Source: Ipomoea triloba (Eukaryota > Streptophyta > Magnoliopsida > Solanales > Convolvulaceae). Taken from it: a DNA stretch of 64,000 nucleotides. The DNA is taken from positions 19,433,141 to 19,497,140 of the forward strand of contig NC_044929.1 in NCBI RefSeq assembly GCF_003576645.1, given 5' to 3'. The translations under genes and the position numbers were made by a program. Shown in pieces: positions 21,047-36,000 of the stretch (positions within the stretch are counted from its first letter, which is position 1; every line of letters begins with the position of its first letter). Below the pieces are notes generated by a model. It had not been told where the DNA came from. It searched no databases and worked only from the letters and a program-made list of their open reading frames with translations.

Positions 21047-24000
21047 AATGCAACATGGTAATTCTTTTATTTTTTTTAGCCTCAACAGCAGTGCAGCGGG
21101 CAGCCGGGAACTAAATATCATGGTTAATAATCTCAACTATACACTTTTCAGGAAAATGAAAGAGAAAACCAATGGAATATGCCTGACAAATTATAGAAGA
21201 ATGCAAAATCATGTGATGATGCTATGACATCTGCAGTGACCTGTATTGAATTAAGATAGTCAGCATTTGCAAACAACACATCTCGTAGTTCTTTCTCCCA
21301 TTTAGCCCACTCTTTTGCAAATGTCCCTTTTGCTGGCTCCAACCTGCCAGAACAAAGAAAATGATTCTATTATTTACATGTGTGCATGTACAAAGAGGAG
21401 GAGGATAAGTTGATATAGAGACCTCCAAATTCCAGAATGAATAAACAGTGTTAAACACAACATTTCTAAAGAAATATAGAAGAACATTGGTGCAGTAGTT
21501 AGTGATTAAGAGTTACTAATAAGAAAATGATAACAAGACAAAATGAAAGCCAAGAAGAGAAGATGTTAATATTTCAGGCAAAGAAGTACTCTGCATAAAG
21601 TGCTTTAGATTACTCTTCCTGTCTTCCATTTACAGAATGTTATAAGAGATGCTTCCAGAAAATGACACATGGAGCACCCCAATGACACAGAATCAGTGCA
21701 TAAGGGGCCTCACAAAAGCATCAAATGGATTGTGATATATCAATTAAGCAATCCTATTTTCAGAAAGGACAGTGTTTGAGACTTACCTAAATGAGAGGAA
21801 TAAACCCAGAGCAGGAATATAAAATTTCAGTACCAACTATTGATCAAAGAGTAAAGATTTGGAGAAACATTATGAAGTTACAATTCAGGTAAAATTTGGG
21901 GAATGATATATCAAACCAGTACACTACAAACATTTCTACCACTAAAAGCAATTCACAGTGCAAGAAAATTTATTTATTTATTTATTTTAAAGTATGAATG
22001 AGGAGTCTATCAACTAGCAAAGAACTGAATATAATATTTTGCTCACCTCCGATGCCTACTAGTATGGAGATGGTACAACTTCATTCCTTCCTCCAAAATA
22101 GACTTCACAGAATCCGGTAAAGGAGACCTTCACATTGTATTGTAGAAAAATATGCATGATGTTTTTGGAAAACAAATTGAAAGATAAAAAACCAATAATT
22201 GATGATAGAAATGACCTGTCGCAACCAAAACTCTAAAAGGATATTACAAGAAGTAAAATGGAAACCTTTATATCAAATGAGGGCTTTAAGGTGCAAAAAT
22301 TATAAGAAGACTCTAGGAACATTATCATTTTAATAAATTGCATCATTTTGCTGTTTTATTGGAACTCCCAAATTCCACATCCTCCTTCAGGTAATATCAC
22401 TAACAAGCACTGCTCTCTTTTCACTTTTGATAAACTTCTGTTCAGTTCCGTAGCCATGAAAACTTAACATTACTATCAGACTCTAGCAGTAGTGCAGTAC
22501 TTCATATTCCCAAAGCACACATGATGCACCCATTCAGCATACATCAATGAAATGGATATGTTGTAAGAACTGCTTATCTCATCAGAAAACTAGATGCTTC
22601 ATTTGGTGAAAACGTGAAATTCAAATACAATTCAGTATTATTGACTATAATTACATCCCATGACAAGAGATCAATAGAAGGATGAAAAAAACATAAAGAT
22701 GCAGTGTTAATAGTTGGGGGGCACAAACATTGTTCAATTTTGATTGATTAGAGATTTGGGAATCTGAAATTGATTGGGACCTGAAAACCAAATTCCATAC
22801 ATATATAATGCTTAAGAACCATAAGTTCTCTCATTTCCCTGGTTTGTTCAGACTTCACCTTGCTAATGCCATTTAGGTTGCCTTTACTTTCACTAGTAAT
22901 ACACTAGAGTGCACAGACAACTCATCCTTTGAGAAACCATTCAAATCAAGAGAATATCCAATCAAGAACTGATGGATAGCAAACGTCTTTAATGCAAGAG
23001 AAAGTGAATCAATCAATCAGATTGAAGATAACTAAAGCCAATATCATGATGGATAAAATGTACTGAAGAAATCATTCTGACCTTTCGGATTTTAGTAAAG
23101 GTATTTTGACAAGTGAGCCAAAACGTCCGATCAGATCAGTCTCAAACTCCTCTCGACTCTAAGAAAACATGGACAAATGTATGTGAATGCAATTTTAAAA
23201 TGACATACATCACCAAGAATCTTAACAATTAATTAAAAAATTTTACCCTGCCATCATAAAGATCATAAAACATTAGCAATACATAGCCAGCATTTGGTGA
23301 TGACTTGTCAAGATTTCCCTGTGTGGTGAAGAAAAGAGATTCATCAACCATGAGACTCAGCAGAGTAGAATGCCATATAAAAAGGAAGAGTGATGTACCG
23401 GATGATTAACTCGGTGTAGGACTCGAAATATGAAAACGGCAAGAGCATCAAGCGAAAATGGATTTCTTTCAGTTCCTGCATGTTTAGTGAAATAAGAGTC
23501 AGAATTACAGCTTTTAAATATACACAAGGATTCAATGAACAAACAGAAAGAGAATGTTACATTAACCAAGATCCAACCAAAACCTACTACCAGTACAAAC
23601 CAAAAAATCTAAAAAAAATTGGGGAAGGAAAATTAAGGTCAACGTAGTCCAATGTAAGGACACATGGATACACAGGTAGAAAGAACGAAGTTGGATATGG
23701 AGCACTATCAATTATGTCGTACAATATTTAGAATCTCCTGCTTTGCTTCATCAATTCATTACTTCAATTTTATACATATAATCGATTGATTTGCAGTATC
23801 CAAATTGCTTGACGACACCAGCTTTTAGCTCAGAGCATACTAAGAGATGCACAGCGACAATCTAGAAAGAGACAGTTATACATCATGATGACACTGGAGA
23901 CATTCTGAAGAAAATAATGATATAGCAAATCTGAAACTGGAGTTCTGAAAAAAAAAATGATACAGCAAATTTGACACCGGAGACACCCTGAATAAAATAA

Positions 24001-27000
24001 TGATAAAAGCAAATTTGACTTGAGAGACATTCTGAAAAAAAAAAAAGACAGAAAAAACTAATGACATAGCAAATTCAGCACTCAAAGAAAGGCACATAGA
24101 TTCATGTCCCATTCCTTCAGTGATGCTATTTTCTCCATTGAATAAGGTTGGCAAATGCAGCAAGTGGAAATAAAAATAAGTATAATCCAACAAAGTAAAA
24201 GTACAGGAAAATCAGGAGTATATAATAGCACCATAATGCAATCGTGAAGAAGTATGGCAAAGTACTTCTTTAATACTCTATGGAAGCTAACATGTATAGC
24301 AATCTAGCTGTAGACTTTAGAAAATTAAGACATTACAAAAAGAATAAAACCAAAAATTTTTCAAAACCTTCTGAGTCAGGCACAACTGGAATTGCAGATG
24401 ATTTGGTGCTTCGACACATATCCTCAATCTGCACAAATAAAATGCATTTGTCATGGGCAAAAATATTTAGGTTGCTCAATTAAAAATGTTATAATGTATA
24501 CAAGCAGAGGAGAGAATAACATAAGCTGGGGGTCCAGATCAGATGTGCCATCTATAGCAACCTTTGTTCTAAATTTTGTCTTCCATTCACCACATAAAAT
24601 GATGAAGTGCCATCTTTATCCGAATGAAGAAAGGAACCTACAAGTCCCTATGCCATATATTGTGGAAAGGCAAGACCTATTCTTCCATGAAAGCTGTTAG
24701 GAGGGGGGATTAGCAAGACCTCATCCCTAGGAAGAAGCAAAGCAGTGGAAAGTACAGACCAAAATCTTTGAAAAGATTTTAGCACCAATGAGCACACCAA
24801 GCACTTCTTCAACTTCTCTCACAAAATCCAAATTCCTTCTCTTCATGTCCTTCAAAGAAACACCTAAACTATTTTCCATTTTTATTTATTTTTTGATAAG
24901 AAAAATGGATGTATTAACTGGCACCAAGGACTCAAGGAGGTGCCATCTAAAGTACAGACAAAACGAACACAGGATTATCGATGCAAGTTTGAGTTACTAC
25001 TGAACAATAAAAACTTCTAAGTAATACAATTTATCCCAGTTGAGGTTGCTTTGATAACCTTTTGCACCATTCTAGTATGATCTCTCATAAGACCTTCAAT
25101 TAACAGCCATTGATAGCTAGGGTGTACATAGTTAAATGCAGAAGTGCTTGACACTGAATTATACTAATGGAGAGATGTAAGCAAATAAATAACAAATATT
25201 ACCTGTCTCCAGACTTCCTCGTTTGGTGCATTCTTGTCAGCAAGCATTACTGAATAAGACTTTGCCCTGCGTGCATCAGCAACCTTCTGCCAGTATCTAC
25301 CTGTTGATATAAACGAAAAATGATCCAAAGACAAGGTAATTGATAAGGAGTTGGTAATTAAAATTCTCAGGCTTTGACATCAACTGAAAGCCCATCTAAT
25401 TTTGTAGCAAGAAAGAACCAAATAGCACTTTGCTTTTCAATAAACGGTTGATGGACTAATGGGTTGCATTCTAATCCTAGGAGAATATCAGGGCAGTTTA
25501 GTGGTCTCTGTACAGTCAAAGTCCACTTCGCATGTATTTCATCCTTAGTGAAAAGAAAGAAAAGAAAAGAAAAGAAAAGAAAAAGGGAGGGGGAGGGGGG
25601 GGAAAGGGGGAGGGGAATGACCATAGATCACCACAACCACAACAGTTTATTGAATGAACTACTGAAGGTCCATCCATATACCTTTAATAAGATCACCCAT
25701 TAAACTTTGAAGTGGCCGATCATCCCCAAGACCTCCTGGGGCATTCAATATTTCCTTACATAGTGCAGATTTAGCACAACCAGGTATTCCTGCAATTTAA
25801 AACTGATCAAAACGAAAACATAGCAGCAACTGGCAGCTATGTCTGACACCATCAAAGGAAAGTTAATGTTATAATACAAATCCTTTTAAATATCAGGATA
25901 CAAGCATATACTTCAATTATTTTTCAAGCAATTCAACTTTGCAACAGACAAATTATTATTAAGCTTCATACGTTTGGAATCTCACCACACAGGTTTTCAG
26001 TCTTACTTAAGCCTGCATATGAGTACCAGTCCATTTCTCTTCTTGATTTATCGCATTAATTTTCTTACTGCAAATGATTCCAAGGTAAGTTATCAAAAAT
26101 AAATAAAGAGAAATCCTAGACTCACTCCCACTTTCACATCATCATTTTCCATAAATAATAAATGATTTGACATTTGTGCATCATGTGCAGTTAAATTAAT
26201 AATGCATTGCTTCTAGAATACTCGCAGTTTTATTGGCATTTGACATGGCACATGGTCTATGAAAAAGCTAATTTCATGCTTTTACACCTACTTCTTTTGC
26301 TGAAGTATTCCAATAATACCTTTGGTTTGTATTTGATACATGTAGTCTGGTTTAATGTTGAAAGGCATTAGAGCATTTTACAAACTTATATTAAATGTTC
26401 TTAGAAGTCCAGTAGTGGGCAATGTTTTTGTGACATCTTGAAAAAGAAACATGGCAAGTTGAATGGAAAAATGTTCCTATTTATTGAGAGAGGACAATCA
26501 AAGTACACAAATTACAAAGTAGTATGTAAATACCTCAGAAACATGACACAAATTCCTATTTTCGTTCACTAGAAAAGAAAATAGTACTCCGTATTTCTCA
26601 AGCATATACTTTTCACTTTTGATAGGTGAATACATTATATATATATATATATAGACACTTAAGGTGCACCATTTTAAAACCTGTTCTTAAGGTGCATGGT
26701 TTGTGTACTTAAGGTGCGCGTGGTTTGTATTTTTAAGGTGTTTTGTCTGTGTACTTAAGGTGCGTGATTTGTGTACTTAAGGTGCACCATTGTAATGCTT
26801 ATGGTGCGTAACCGCACAACAACCCTTCCCCGCACCTTAACCCTTCCCTATATATATAAGGTGCCAAAGAGACACCACAAATACAAGTTACAATGAGCAT
26901 ACAGAAAGCACAAAAATCAACACAAATTTGGGCTATTAAAGAAACTGATCAAAGAAAGGGCACTATTAGGATACTCCCCTTTCCATGGATGCATTTTGCA

Positions 27001-30000
27001 AAATGAAAAGCAAATTAAAAGCACAAACTTTAAAAAGCTTCTTACAAGGCATGAAATATATCAGATGAACATGCAAAGCACAGAAGCAACATAATATACA
27101 GCTAAACAACTGGGGGGGGGGGGGGGGGACCCCCCNNNNNNNNNNNNNNNNNNNNNNNNNNNNNNNNNNNNNNNNNNNNNNNNNNNNNNNNNNNNNNNNN
27201 NNNNNNNNNNNNNNNNNNNNNNNNNNNNNNNNNNNNNNNNNNNNNNNNNNNNNNNNNNNNNNNNNNNNNNNNNNNNNNNNNNNNNNNNNNNNNNNNNNNN
27301 NNNNNNNNNNNNNNNNNNNNNNNNNNNNNNNNNNNNNNNNNNNNNNNNNNNNNNNNNNNNNNNNNNNNNNNNNNNNNNNNNNNNNNNNNNNNNNNNNNNN
27401 NNNNNNNNNNNNNNNNNNNNNNNNNNNNNNNNNNNNNNNNNNNNNNNNNNNNNNNNNNNNNNNNNNNNNNNNNNNNNNNNNNNNNNNNNNNNNNNNNNNN
27501 NNNNNNNNNNNNNNNNNNNNNNNNNNNNNNNNNNNNNNNNNNNNNNNNNNNNNNNNNNNNNNNNNNNNNNNNNNNNNNNNNNNNNNNNNNNNNNNNNNNN
27601 NNNNNNNNNNNNNNNNNNNNNNNNNNNNNNNNNNNNNNNNNNNNNNNNNNNNNNNNNNNNNNNNNNNNNNNNNNNNNNNNNNNNNNNNNNNNNNNNNNNN
27701 NNNNNNNNNNNNNNNNNNNNNNNNNNNNNNNNNNNNNNNNNNAGGGGGGGGGGGGGGGGGGGGGGGGGAACCCCTCACAGGAACAATACCTGGAAAGAAA
27801 ACAATGAGACCTTCATCCTTCATAACAGTATCCTTGCTAGAAATACTATGGCCTAGTGGTGGCACATCCTTCTCATGCTCAAGATCACCTTCTTCATCTC
27901 GTCCATCAGTAATAGCCAGGAAATCTTCAGATTTCACAAAGCTTCCAGCAGCTCCAATCAATGCCTGGTTTTGTGGGCTTCGCTTTGCATACTGTTCTAG
28001 GAAAGGCTCGGCTTCACTGAGATATATGGATGAGGAGAGTTGCTTATTCCCATGCTTTCTGCGTATGTACACAGCCCTGGAAACAGAAGTTTACACAAGA
28101 TGGAATGGATCAGAAACTAAAGGCCAGTTGAAAGGAAAGGCTGTCAAGTGTCAACAAGTACCATTCATCTAGCATCTTGCTCATTGCTTGTTGTTTCGCT
28201 GGTGAAGTGTTCCATATCTTCATTTGCCTAGAACCACAAGAAGATTACATGACTTTGAAAATAGGATTTGTATGGACATTATAATACGGCAAAGCTGGCA
28301 ACAAGCCATTGTGTTCATACACTACCAAAGACCAGATTTCCAGCATTTGCAGGTTATATGACTTAATGTAAATATATGCTTATTTTCTAGCAATACCATT
28401 GGCTAGTTAGCATTAACTTCAGTATTTTGTCATTTCATGTGCTTTACTTATAACATCCGATAGATAAAACAGCATAGATGCATGCAGAAACAGTAACAAC
28501 CACATGAAGAAACGATGAAGTTGCAAGCATGGAATTCATGCAAACACAGAGAACATGTTTAACCCATAAGTTGATATCAAGCAGCAATGAAATTGCAATT
28601 AAAAATATTCGAATCTGCTAGAAATAAGGAAAGAGAGCAAAAGTCAAATAACTCTTCTTTCCATGATCGGAGGAACATAAGACAGAAAGAGCAAACAGAA
28701 TTTGCAATCAACTGGATTAGTATAGGATCAGCATATAAATTTTCCGGAAGTTATACTCAATGTTTCTGTTTTGGTAGGTAGATGCACATGTAGAGTGGTG
28801 CAGCAATGATCCGTTATGAGCTTTGACGTTGAACCTGCTGCATTTAAGGGGTTATAAACAGACACTAACCTGAGATAATAGGTCTTGTATGCCATTGGGC
28901 CTTGTTTAAAAAGAATTGGCAAGCCATTACGTATCAGAAAAGTTCTCAACTGCAAGGAATATAAGATCAAGTTTAGAATAAAGAAATTCAATATGTACAC
29001 AACATATTTTCAGTTGAGATCAGAAAAATTGTGCTCAAACAGGTGTACAGGCTTCCTCCTATTGTTTTTTGTTTTTTGTTTATTGTTTTTTTGTTTTGGT
29101 AGGAATTCTATTTGATAAAAGCATATATACCTTGTATGTAAGAAATTTCAACTTGACCATCAGATTGGCATCTTCATCAGCTAAGCTATTGTTATCATCA
29201 TCACCTTTTACCATTTGACTGCTGCCTTTTAAAATGTCAGCAGCAGTTTCCCCATTGGCTTGGAATAAGTTCAGATCAACAAAAAAGCCTATGGAAGAGC
29301 AAGAAAATCAGCAGCTAATATATGATTGGTTTATATATCACTATATCGGGGAAACGCTACAATATATCTATTTTCCATGGATTTTGGATCTTAAGTAGAG
29401 AAAGACAGTTGATACTATAAAACAATCATGAACCCATATGAACTTGTTCAAAGCTTAAGATACCTGTTTGCATAAAATATGTATCCTAAGGACCATGGGA
29501 AACACTACCATCTATTTAATGATTAAAACACTAGCATCAATCTCAAAGAACATACAATACACTAGAATGTTATTACTATATGGGATGCCAACTCTGTATA
29601 TCATAGAGGATACAAAAGCTTTATCATATCCATACTGATAATACCTATATGTCAAGCTGTTAATAGCATTTTTTTTCCATGTCAAAACTAAACCTATTCA
29701 TTCTTCACGCAGGCAGTTAACAATCTTTTGCCAGCAATGAGCAACAAAAATATATAATCTCTTAAACATCCAGCAGGTAGACAACTTTGGAGAAAAAATT
29801 GTCTTGCTTGATGCATTTTTTTTTTTTTTAAAAAATTTAAGTCTCCTATTAGAGAATTAATGGTAATAGTTTGAAAATTTTCAGGTATAATATTGACAAA
29901 TTCAACAACAATTAAAAACATAAAATGCATTTTATTATCAAACAGAAGACAATAGTTCCTCATTTAACATAGGTCAAGCTGAAGAGAAAATTACAATTCA

Positions 30001-33000
30001 CCGGAATATATTTAAAACCCTTGAAGAAGTACAGTTTTATTGGAATCATAGAAGAAAACAAAATGCTTACCTCGATATAGTGGCCACAATTCAGGCTTTC
30101 GCCTGAAACATGTTGATTATCTTGTTAATAAATAAACAAAATATATATAATACACATACATGTATGTGTGTGCACACATATTTACACGAATCATGCAATT
30201 GATCTGTCCCATTCAAACTAACTAAAGAAAGTAGTCCAGTGGCATCAAACCCTTCCCTTTATACGGGAGGTGGTGGGTTCGAGCCTCAGTGCAGGCAATT
30301 TTGACTCTTGTGCTTCAATAGGTTGAGAAAGTAGTTATGAACAGATACTGCATTGTAATAGAGTCAGTAGTATTCAAAAAAAACTAACTAAAGAAAAAAA
30401 AAACTAAAGTCCGAGCAAAAAAGTTCATAATAGACCTCATCTCCTTATGGTATTGCCGGAATACTGAATCATTAAACACATGGATCACCATTTTGAAGTG
30501 CAGGTTGTCACTGGATACATCTTTAAATTTTTTAAAGTCATAGAAGCATTTAAAGGAAGTACGATATCGTCTTTCCCTCATTAGACGAACCATTTCCTGT
30601 AACAAGTACAAATTTATACACAAGTTAATATTGATCTGACCAAGTAAAAATATTAATGCAGTGTAACTGAACAGTGTTAGGGTAGTGATCTAAGAAGGGG
30701 GATAGAAGGTTCTATCAAACTACTTGTTTCTTTTGTATGAAGTGCAAAATTGACAAACAACCAATATTGATCTGACAGTGAAAATCCTAAACTTAGCAGC
30801 TAATAGTCACAAATAATCAGATAAATCCAGATGGCACTGTCCAATCAACTTAGTGCACCACCACCAGTTCTGCAGGAACTATGGATATGCAAAGAAATGT
30901 TATCAAAACTTCTTTTTTCCTGATAAGTTCTCAAATAATAGTAAATAGGATCAGCTGACTGAAGCTGTTTCAGTCATTTGTGTTAAATTACAAAACATCT
31001 ACTCTAACCTGTAATTTTGCAGTTGAATAATCAGCAGGATGTGCTTGTAAGAACTTTGAAACTACAGATCGGTCAGCAGTTCTCGAATGTGAATTCGATG
31101 TTTCAGTCCCAAACCAATCTAGATGATTTGGACAAAATGCGGTACCAACACCATTGAGAAGTGCTTTTATTTGCTGCAGACATTGTTACAAAGTGCTTTC
31201 AAGAAATGTGACTGTAAGCATAACTTTACCCTCTATAGGATATGCTAGTTGTTACCTGCTTCTCATCTGACCTATTTGCAGCACAAATTTCACGAAGGGT
31301 TGGTCCCAAGTCTAAGCCAGCTGAAAATATAAAGCAACATTAGACACATTTGAGACAATACAAAAATAAAAACAAGGTAACAAAGAATTAGGTACATTGT
31401 TGCTTCGATAAAAACAAAGGTGAGCAAAGGAGAAGTAATCCCATATACTTCTAATGCCATATTGAGTGTTAGAACTTGTGAGTTGAAGGTTCAGCAGATC
31501 ATTCAACAAGTGGCAAAGATGTAAATCAGGCAAGGCAGCAGGACTCTATAAACTAGGGGACCCAAGGTGACATGTATGAAACCCTACATGAAACCAAACT
31601 AATTTTAGTAATTTCAGGTTTTGTCATTTTGGTTTCATGTTTATAAATTTCAAGGTTTAGATGTGATTTTAAAATTCAGGTTTCAGATTTATTTTGATAA
31701 CTTGGTATTAGCTCAAATAAAAAAATTAGACAGAATAATAAATAAATAAGACTGTTAAAAAAATAGTTAGGTCCTTCAATTTTGTAGCAGAACAACATCA
31801 TATATGAACAAAGAATGCTAACTGAAGCCCGTAAGGGCAGCCCAAGTGGTAAGAGAGTTACACTTGCAGCCAAGAGGTCGTGGGTTCGAACCTCAAGAGT
31901 CAAGCCCTTGGGTTTTAGCCGGTCAGCTATGGGTAACCTAAGCTGGTTTACCTCCTTGTGGTCCTTTGCCGGCTAGGATCATAGGGCGAGGGTTTACTCA
32001 CATACTCACACAGTGAGAGTGGGGTTTACCTAGTTAATCCAAAAGAATGCTAACTGAAACAGTGACTCACTTAAAAGGATACTAAATGACCACTTCCTTA
32101 GGACAACTGTGCAAATTTACTGAATTTGAGTATGAGTCAGCTAATGACGAACATAGTACTCTGATTCCCCATGTACTGTAAGTTGTCCCACAATTCTATA
32201 ATGCTTCAATATTTACATAAGACCATGCTATCCTTGTGATAAGAAAGATCAGATGTAGAATGAATAATTAACGATTCAAATGAACAAAATGCAGGAAAAT
32301 AAAAGCTTACCACCCTCTAATGGTGGCAGAGGAAAGTCCCTTAACACCTGCTCCAAATGTTCCAAGCTCTCACACCTTACAACACGAGCCACAAGACCCT
32401 CCAAAATATCGCCTTGCACCTTTATATGGTCTTTTGATCCTGAGCATCCAGGAAAGGAAAAGGGGATAAGAAAAAGATTTCTAAAATAACATCAGAAAGC
32501 ATTCAGTAAAAACACGATAGCACTCTTTGCAAATAATATGCCAAGGATGTAGGAAACAAGACTTTAAAGGCACTATAAAGATGCTAATAGTAAGAAAAGG
32601 ATAATTTCAGGTCAGCTCATAAAACCATGATTTTGTTATTTGCTTATATGTGTTTGAGCTTGGTATACTAATAGTTCTTTTTTTTTTTCCCTTTTATATT
32701 CATTACATTGTAGGAAAGCTCAAGGCAATATGGCATTTGATGAGTAATATATAAAGTGGCATTATCATGTAACTGAAGCAAATAAAGCAGTGGAGCAATA
32801 TATGATGCGGATTCCCAAATGCTGCTTAAGCATAAGGTACAAATACTCTCTAAAGAACAAGAACTAAATTTCATTATTAGTGCATAGGACACAAGTATAA
32901 GGAACTCACCCGAAGCACACAGCCAATTTGGCAAATACACACATAACATGCTGTTCTAATCAGGATAAAACTTACCAGGGACAGATATATCAGCAACTTC

Positions 33001-36000
33001 ATCCAGAGCCTTGCAGACAGAGGTTGCTGTTCCCTCCTCACGGAGGGCATCAAATGCAGCAAAAAAAGACGTCACTGACTTCCTTCAAAATGAAGGGGAA
33101 AAAATGGTAACAAAACTTTAGCTAGTTTTCATTACCTCATTTACATAAATAAAGCAAAGTTTTAACAGTCCAACAAAATTCTCTCTTTTGTCAAAGAACA
33201 AGATTCAAGCAGTAATTTAGATTGTAGATCCTACTGCCCATGTACAGTGTAATAAGACAAGAACAAACCTATTTTCAAGTGTTCCAATTTCAATTTAGAT
33301 ATACCTCATTTAGCTTTAAATATTGTCACTAAACTATCGACTTTAGAAAATCAACAGGAGTTCATCCAACCATTTCCAAGCATATCAACCATTAAGCTCC
33401 AGATATCACCAGTAAATGATCACATTTAGAAGAGAAGGAAAAGGACTTCATCCAAAAATTATGCAAAGTGTGACATTTTTAGAAGAGAAGTAACAGGAAA
33501 TTATGCAAAGTGTGACATTTTTAGAAGAGAAGTAACAGGATTTCATCTAAATAGTTACATTTTTAGAAGAGAAGTAACAGGATTTCATCTAAATAGTTGT
33601 GCAAGTAAAAACAAACTGATAATGAGTTCTCATGATATGAATCAAAATGGAAATTATGCAAAGTGTGACATTTTTAGAAGAGAAGTAACAGGAAATTATG
33701 CAAAGTGTGACATTTTTAGAAGAGAAGTAACAGGATTTCATCTAAATAGTTACATTTTTAGAAGAGAAGTAACAGGATTTCATCTAAATAGTTGTGCAAG
33801 TAAAAACAAACTGATAATGAGTTCTCATGATATGAATCAAAATGGAAACGGCAATTCTTAATAATTCACCTTGTTGAGAATAACCACACATGATTTGTTG
33901 GTAGGCGCCACTTTCTGCAAAAAGCAATTATATCTGGAGTTGAATAAAACTTTGGTTTTCCATTCCCCAATTCTGCTACTGCAGTAACAACTACTGCTCA
34001 AAGACAAGTATTAGAAAAATATCAGGAATGCAGCGACAATATAATGGACGCACACAAAGTAAGAAACATGGAATCCAAACATTCATCTAGATAACACACT
34101 AAAATCTGAAGACAGCGTAATGGGTTCAGGCATAATGGGCATCACATTGACATAGGGTATCCATATCCTACAAAGTACAAACTGATCTAGTTTTACTTGG
34201 TTAAATAAATAAAAATTAAGAAAGGAAGGCAGTAATATATCTATTATCTATTATCTAAACACCCAAATCTCAAGAAATGAATCAGGATCTGAATGGTACA
34301 AAACATGAAATTGTAAGCGGGGAAAATAATGGAAGTGTCACAAAGATAGGCTTGAATCCTTCAGCCATGTAAATAGATAATTGAAGTGAAATTACTAGTT
34401 CTGTGGTCAAAATTGCCTTCTATTACATGACCAAGGCTTAGATTTCAAGTAATGGAATATGGAAGTGTTGCAAAGATAGGCTCAAATCCTTCAGCCATGT
34501 AAATATAAAACTGAAATGAAATTACTAGTTATATGGTCAAAATTGCATTCTATTACATGATCAAGGCTTAGATTTCTTCACTTAGAGATCACAATAAGAT
34601 TTCAGAATTCATGTCCTTGACTTGCAGAAAACACTGTACTCCGAACAGTTAAAGGTACAGTTGGTGCAATAAAATAAATAAGTTCTAAACAGTTGTAAGT
34701 TTAATTGCTAAAAGAATTAAGTATTAACATATCAATTGATTTGCTAATTGAATGTCGCATGCCAACTTGGCTTAGTTTTTTTTGCCTTACCATAATCTTC
34801 CCGTGGACGCTGCCCATGATCTCCCAAGACAGCAGTGACTAGTTCCATTGATAGGCACATGTGGTTTTTCTGAAAGAGGATAGCTAGTTACACTATCATA
34901 GTAAAGGTTAAAATCTTTCAAGGGCAGTCAGAACCAGACTATGCAAGTCCTATATTCATTAAAGTAGTGTCTTTACATCATAAATTAGAATAGATAATTC
35001 ACAGGATTAAATGCAACACATGAAATAAATACACCACTTAATTTAACTTAATATCACCATAGACCTTGAAAAGCACTGGTATATGAGGTTGAAATAAATG
35101 CAACTCTCTATGCATATTCAATGTAACCATATACCAAAGAAGCAAATTGCACTAAAATATGATATGCCAATTCATTTCAGCAGTTTTTCCAATAATCTAA
35201 ACCTAATACCATTGAGAATAGAATGAAAACCAACCAAAGCCTCAAAAAAGGAGGAAAATAATCTTTCCAGATATAAAATCACTGATTTATTCAACTAACG
35301 TTTTCTTAATAACCAGCAATATTTATTGTCTCTCCAACAGACACCATAGAATAGTTCAAAGCACGGGACAATAGAAAAAAGAAGTTAATAGTTTTTAGAA
35401 GTTCTTATCAATACAGCTTACCATCTTCAGCCAAATAGCACTAACCAATCACCATTCAGGTACCACAAAAAGCAGACCTAACGATGCTCTCCTACTCTCC
35501 TAGGTTCTTTATGAAGTTAATACAGCAAATACATTTTAGTTAATATTTCCATCATAGAAAGGCAAAGAAAATTTTCTAATTCTGAACCTCAAGATATTCA
35601 TTGAACTCTTCTTGCTTCCTGCTTGCATGAGGACCCCAAGCTTCTTGAAACATCCGTCCTAGAACAAAGACACCAACAGCAGTATAACTGCACCAAACAT
35701 AAATTTTGCAAATTTCAGTTCATATATAAAAGAGCTGATACTTTCGTATATAAGAGTTCAAGGGCAACAATAATCACAAGACTAATATATATATTGTGCA
35801 TGACCATTTTTAGAATCATTGCAAATTTTATGACACAATTCAAAGATGTGCATGCATTAGGCTTAGTTTGTCATTCCCCACAAATTATTCTGAACTGCTG
35901 CACGTCACATAATTGAAAGAGCAAACATGTCCAATACCATATAATTCATTCTAATTTTAACAATAATAAGAGTTCTATAAAAAAGAGCACACTCATCCCA

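Noticed and set aside
20904..21227. Glycine-rich or proline-rich frames
   Set aside because: Products of the poly(G) artefact at 20999-21045 inside an intron.
26966..28072. 368-codon minus-strand frame
   Set aside because: It runs through the 607-N gap and intron DNA. Only 27790-28072 is real coding sequence (exon 17 of tRNA ligase).
30231..32041. tRNA genes
   Set aside because: The box-B motifs belong to SINEs with target duplications. No cloverleaf was seen.
33457..33850. CRISPR-like array
   Set aside because: Repeats are contiguous minisatellite units without unique spacers, in a plant intron.
33622..33861. 79-codon plus-strand repeat protein
   Set aside because: It is a frame across the intronic minisatellite, antisense to tRNA ligase, with no start or splice context.
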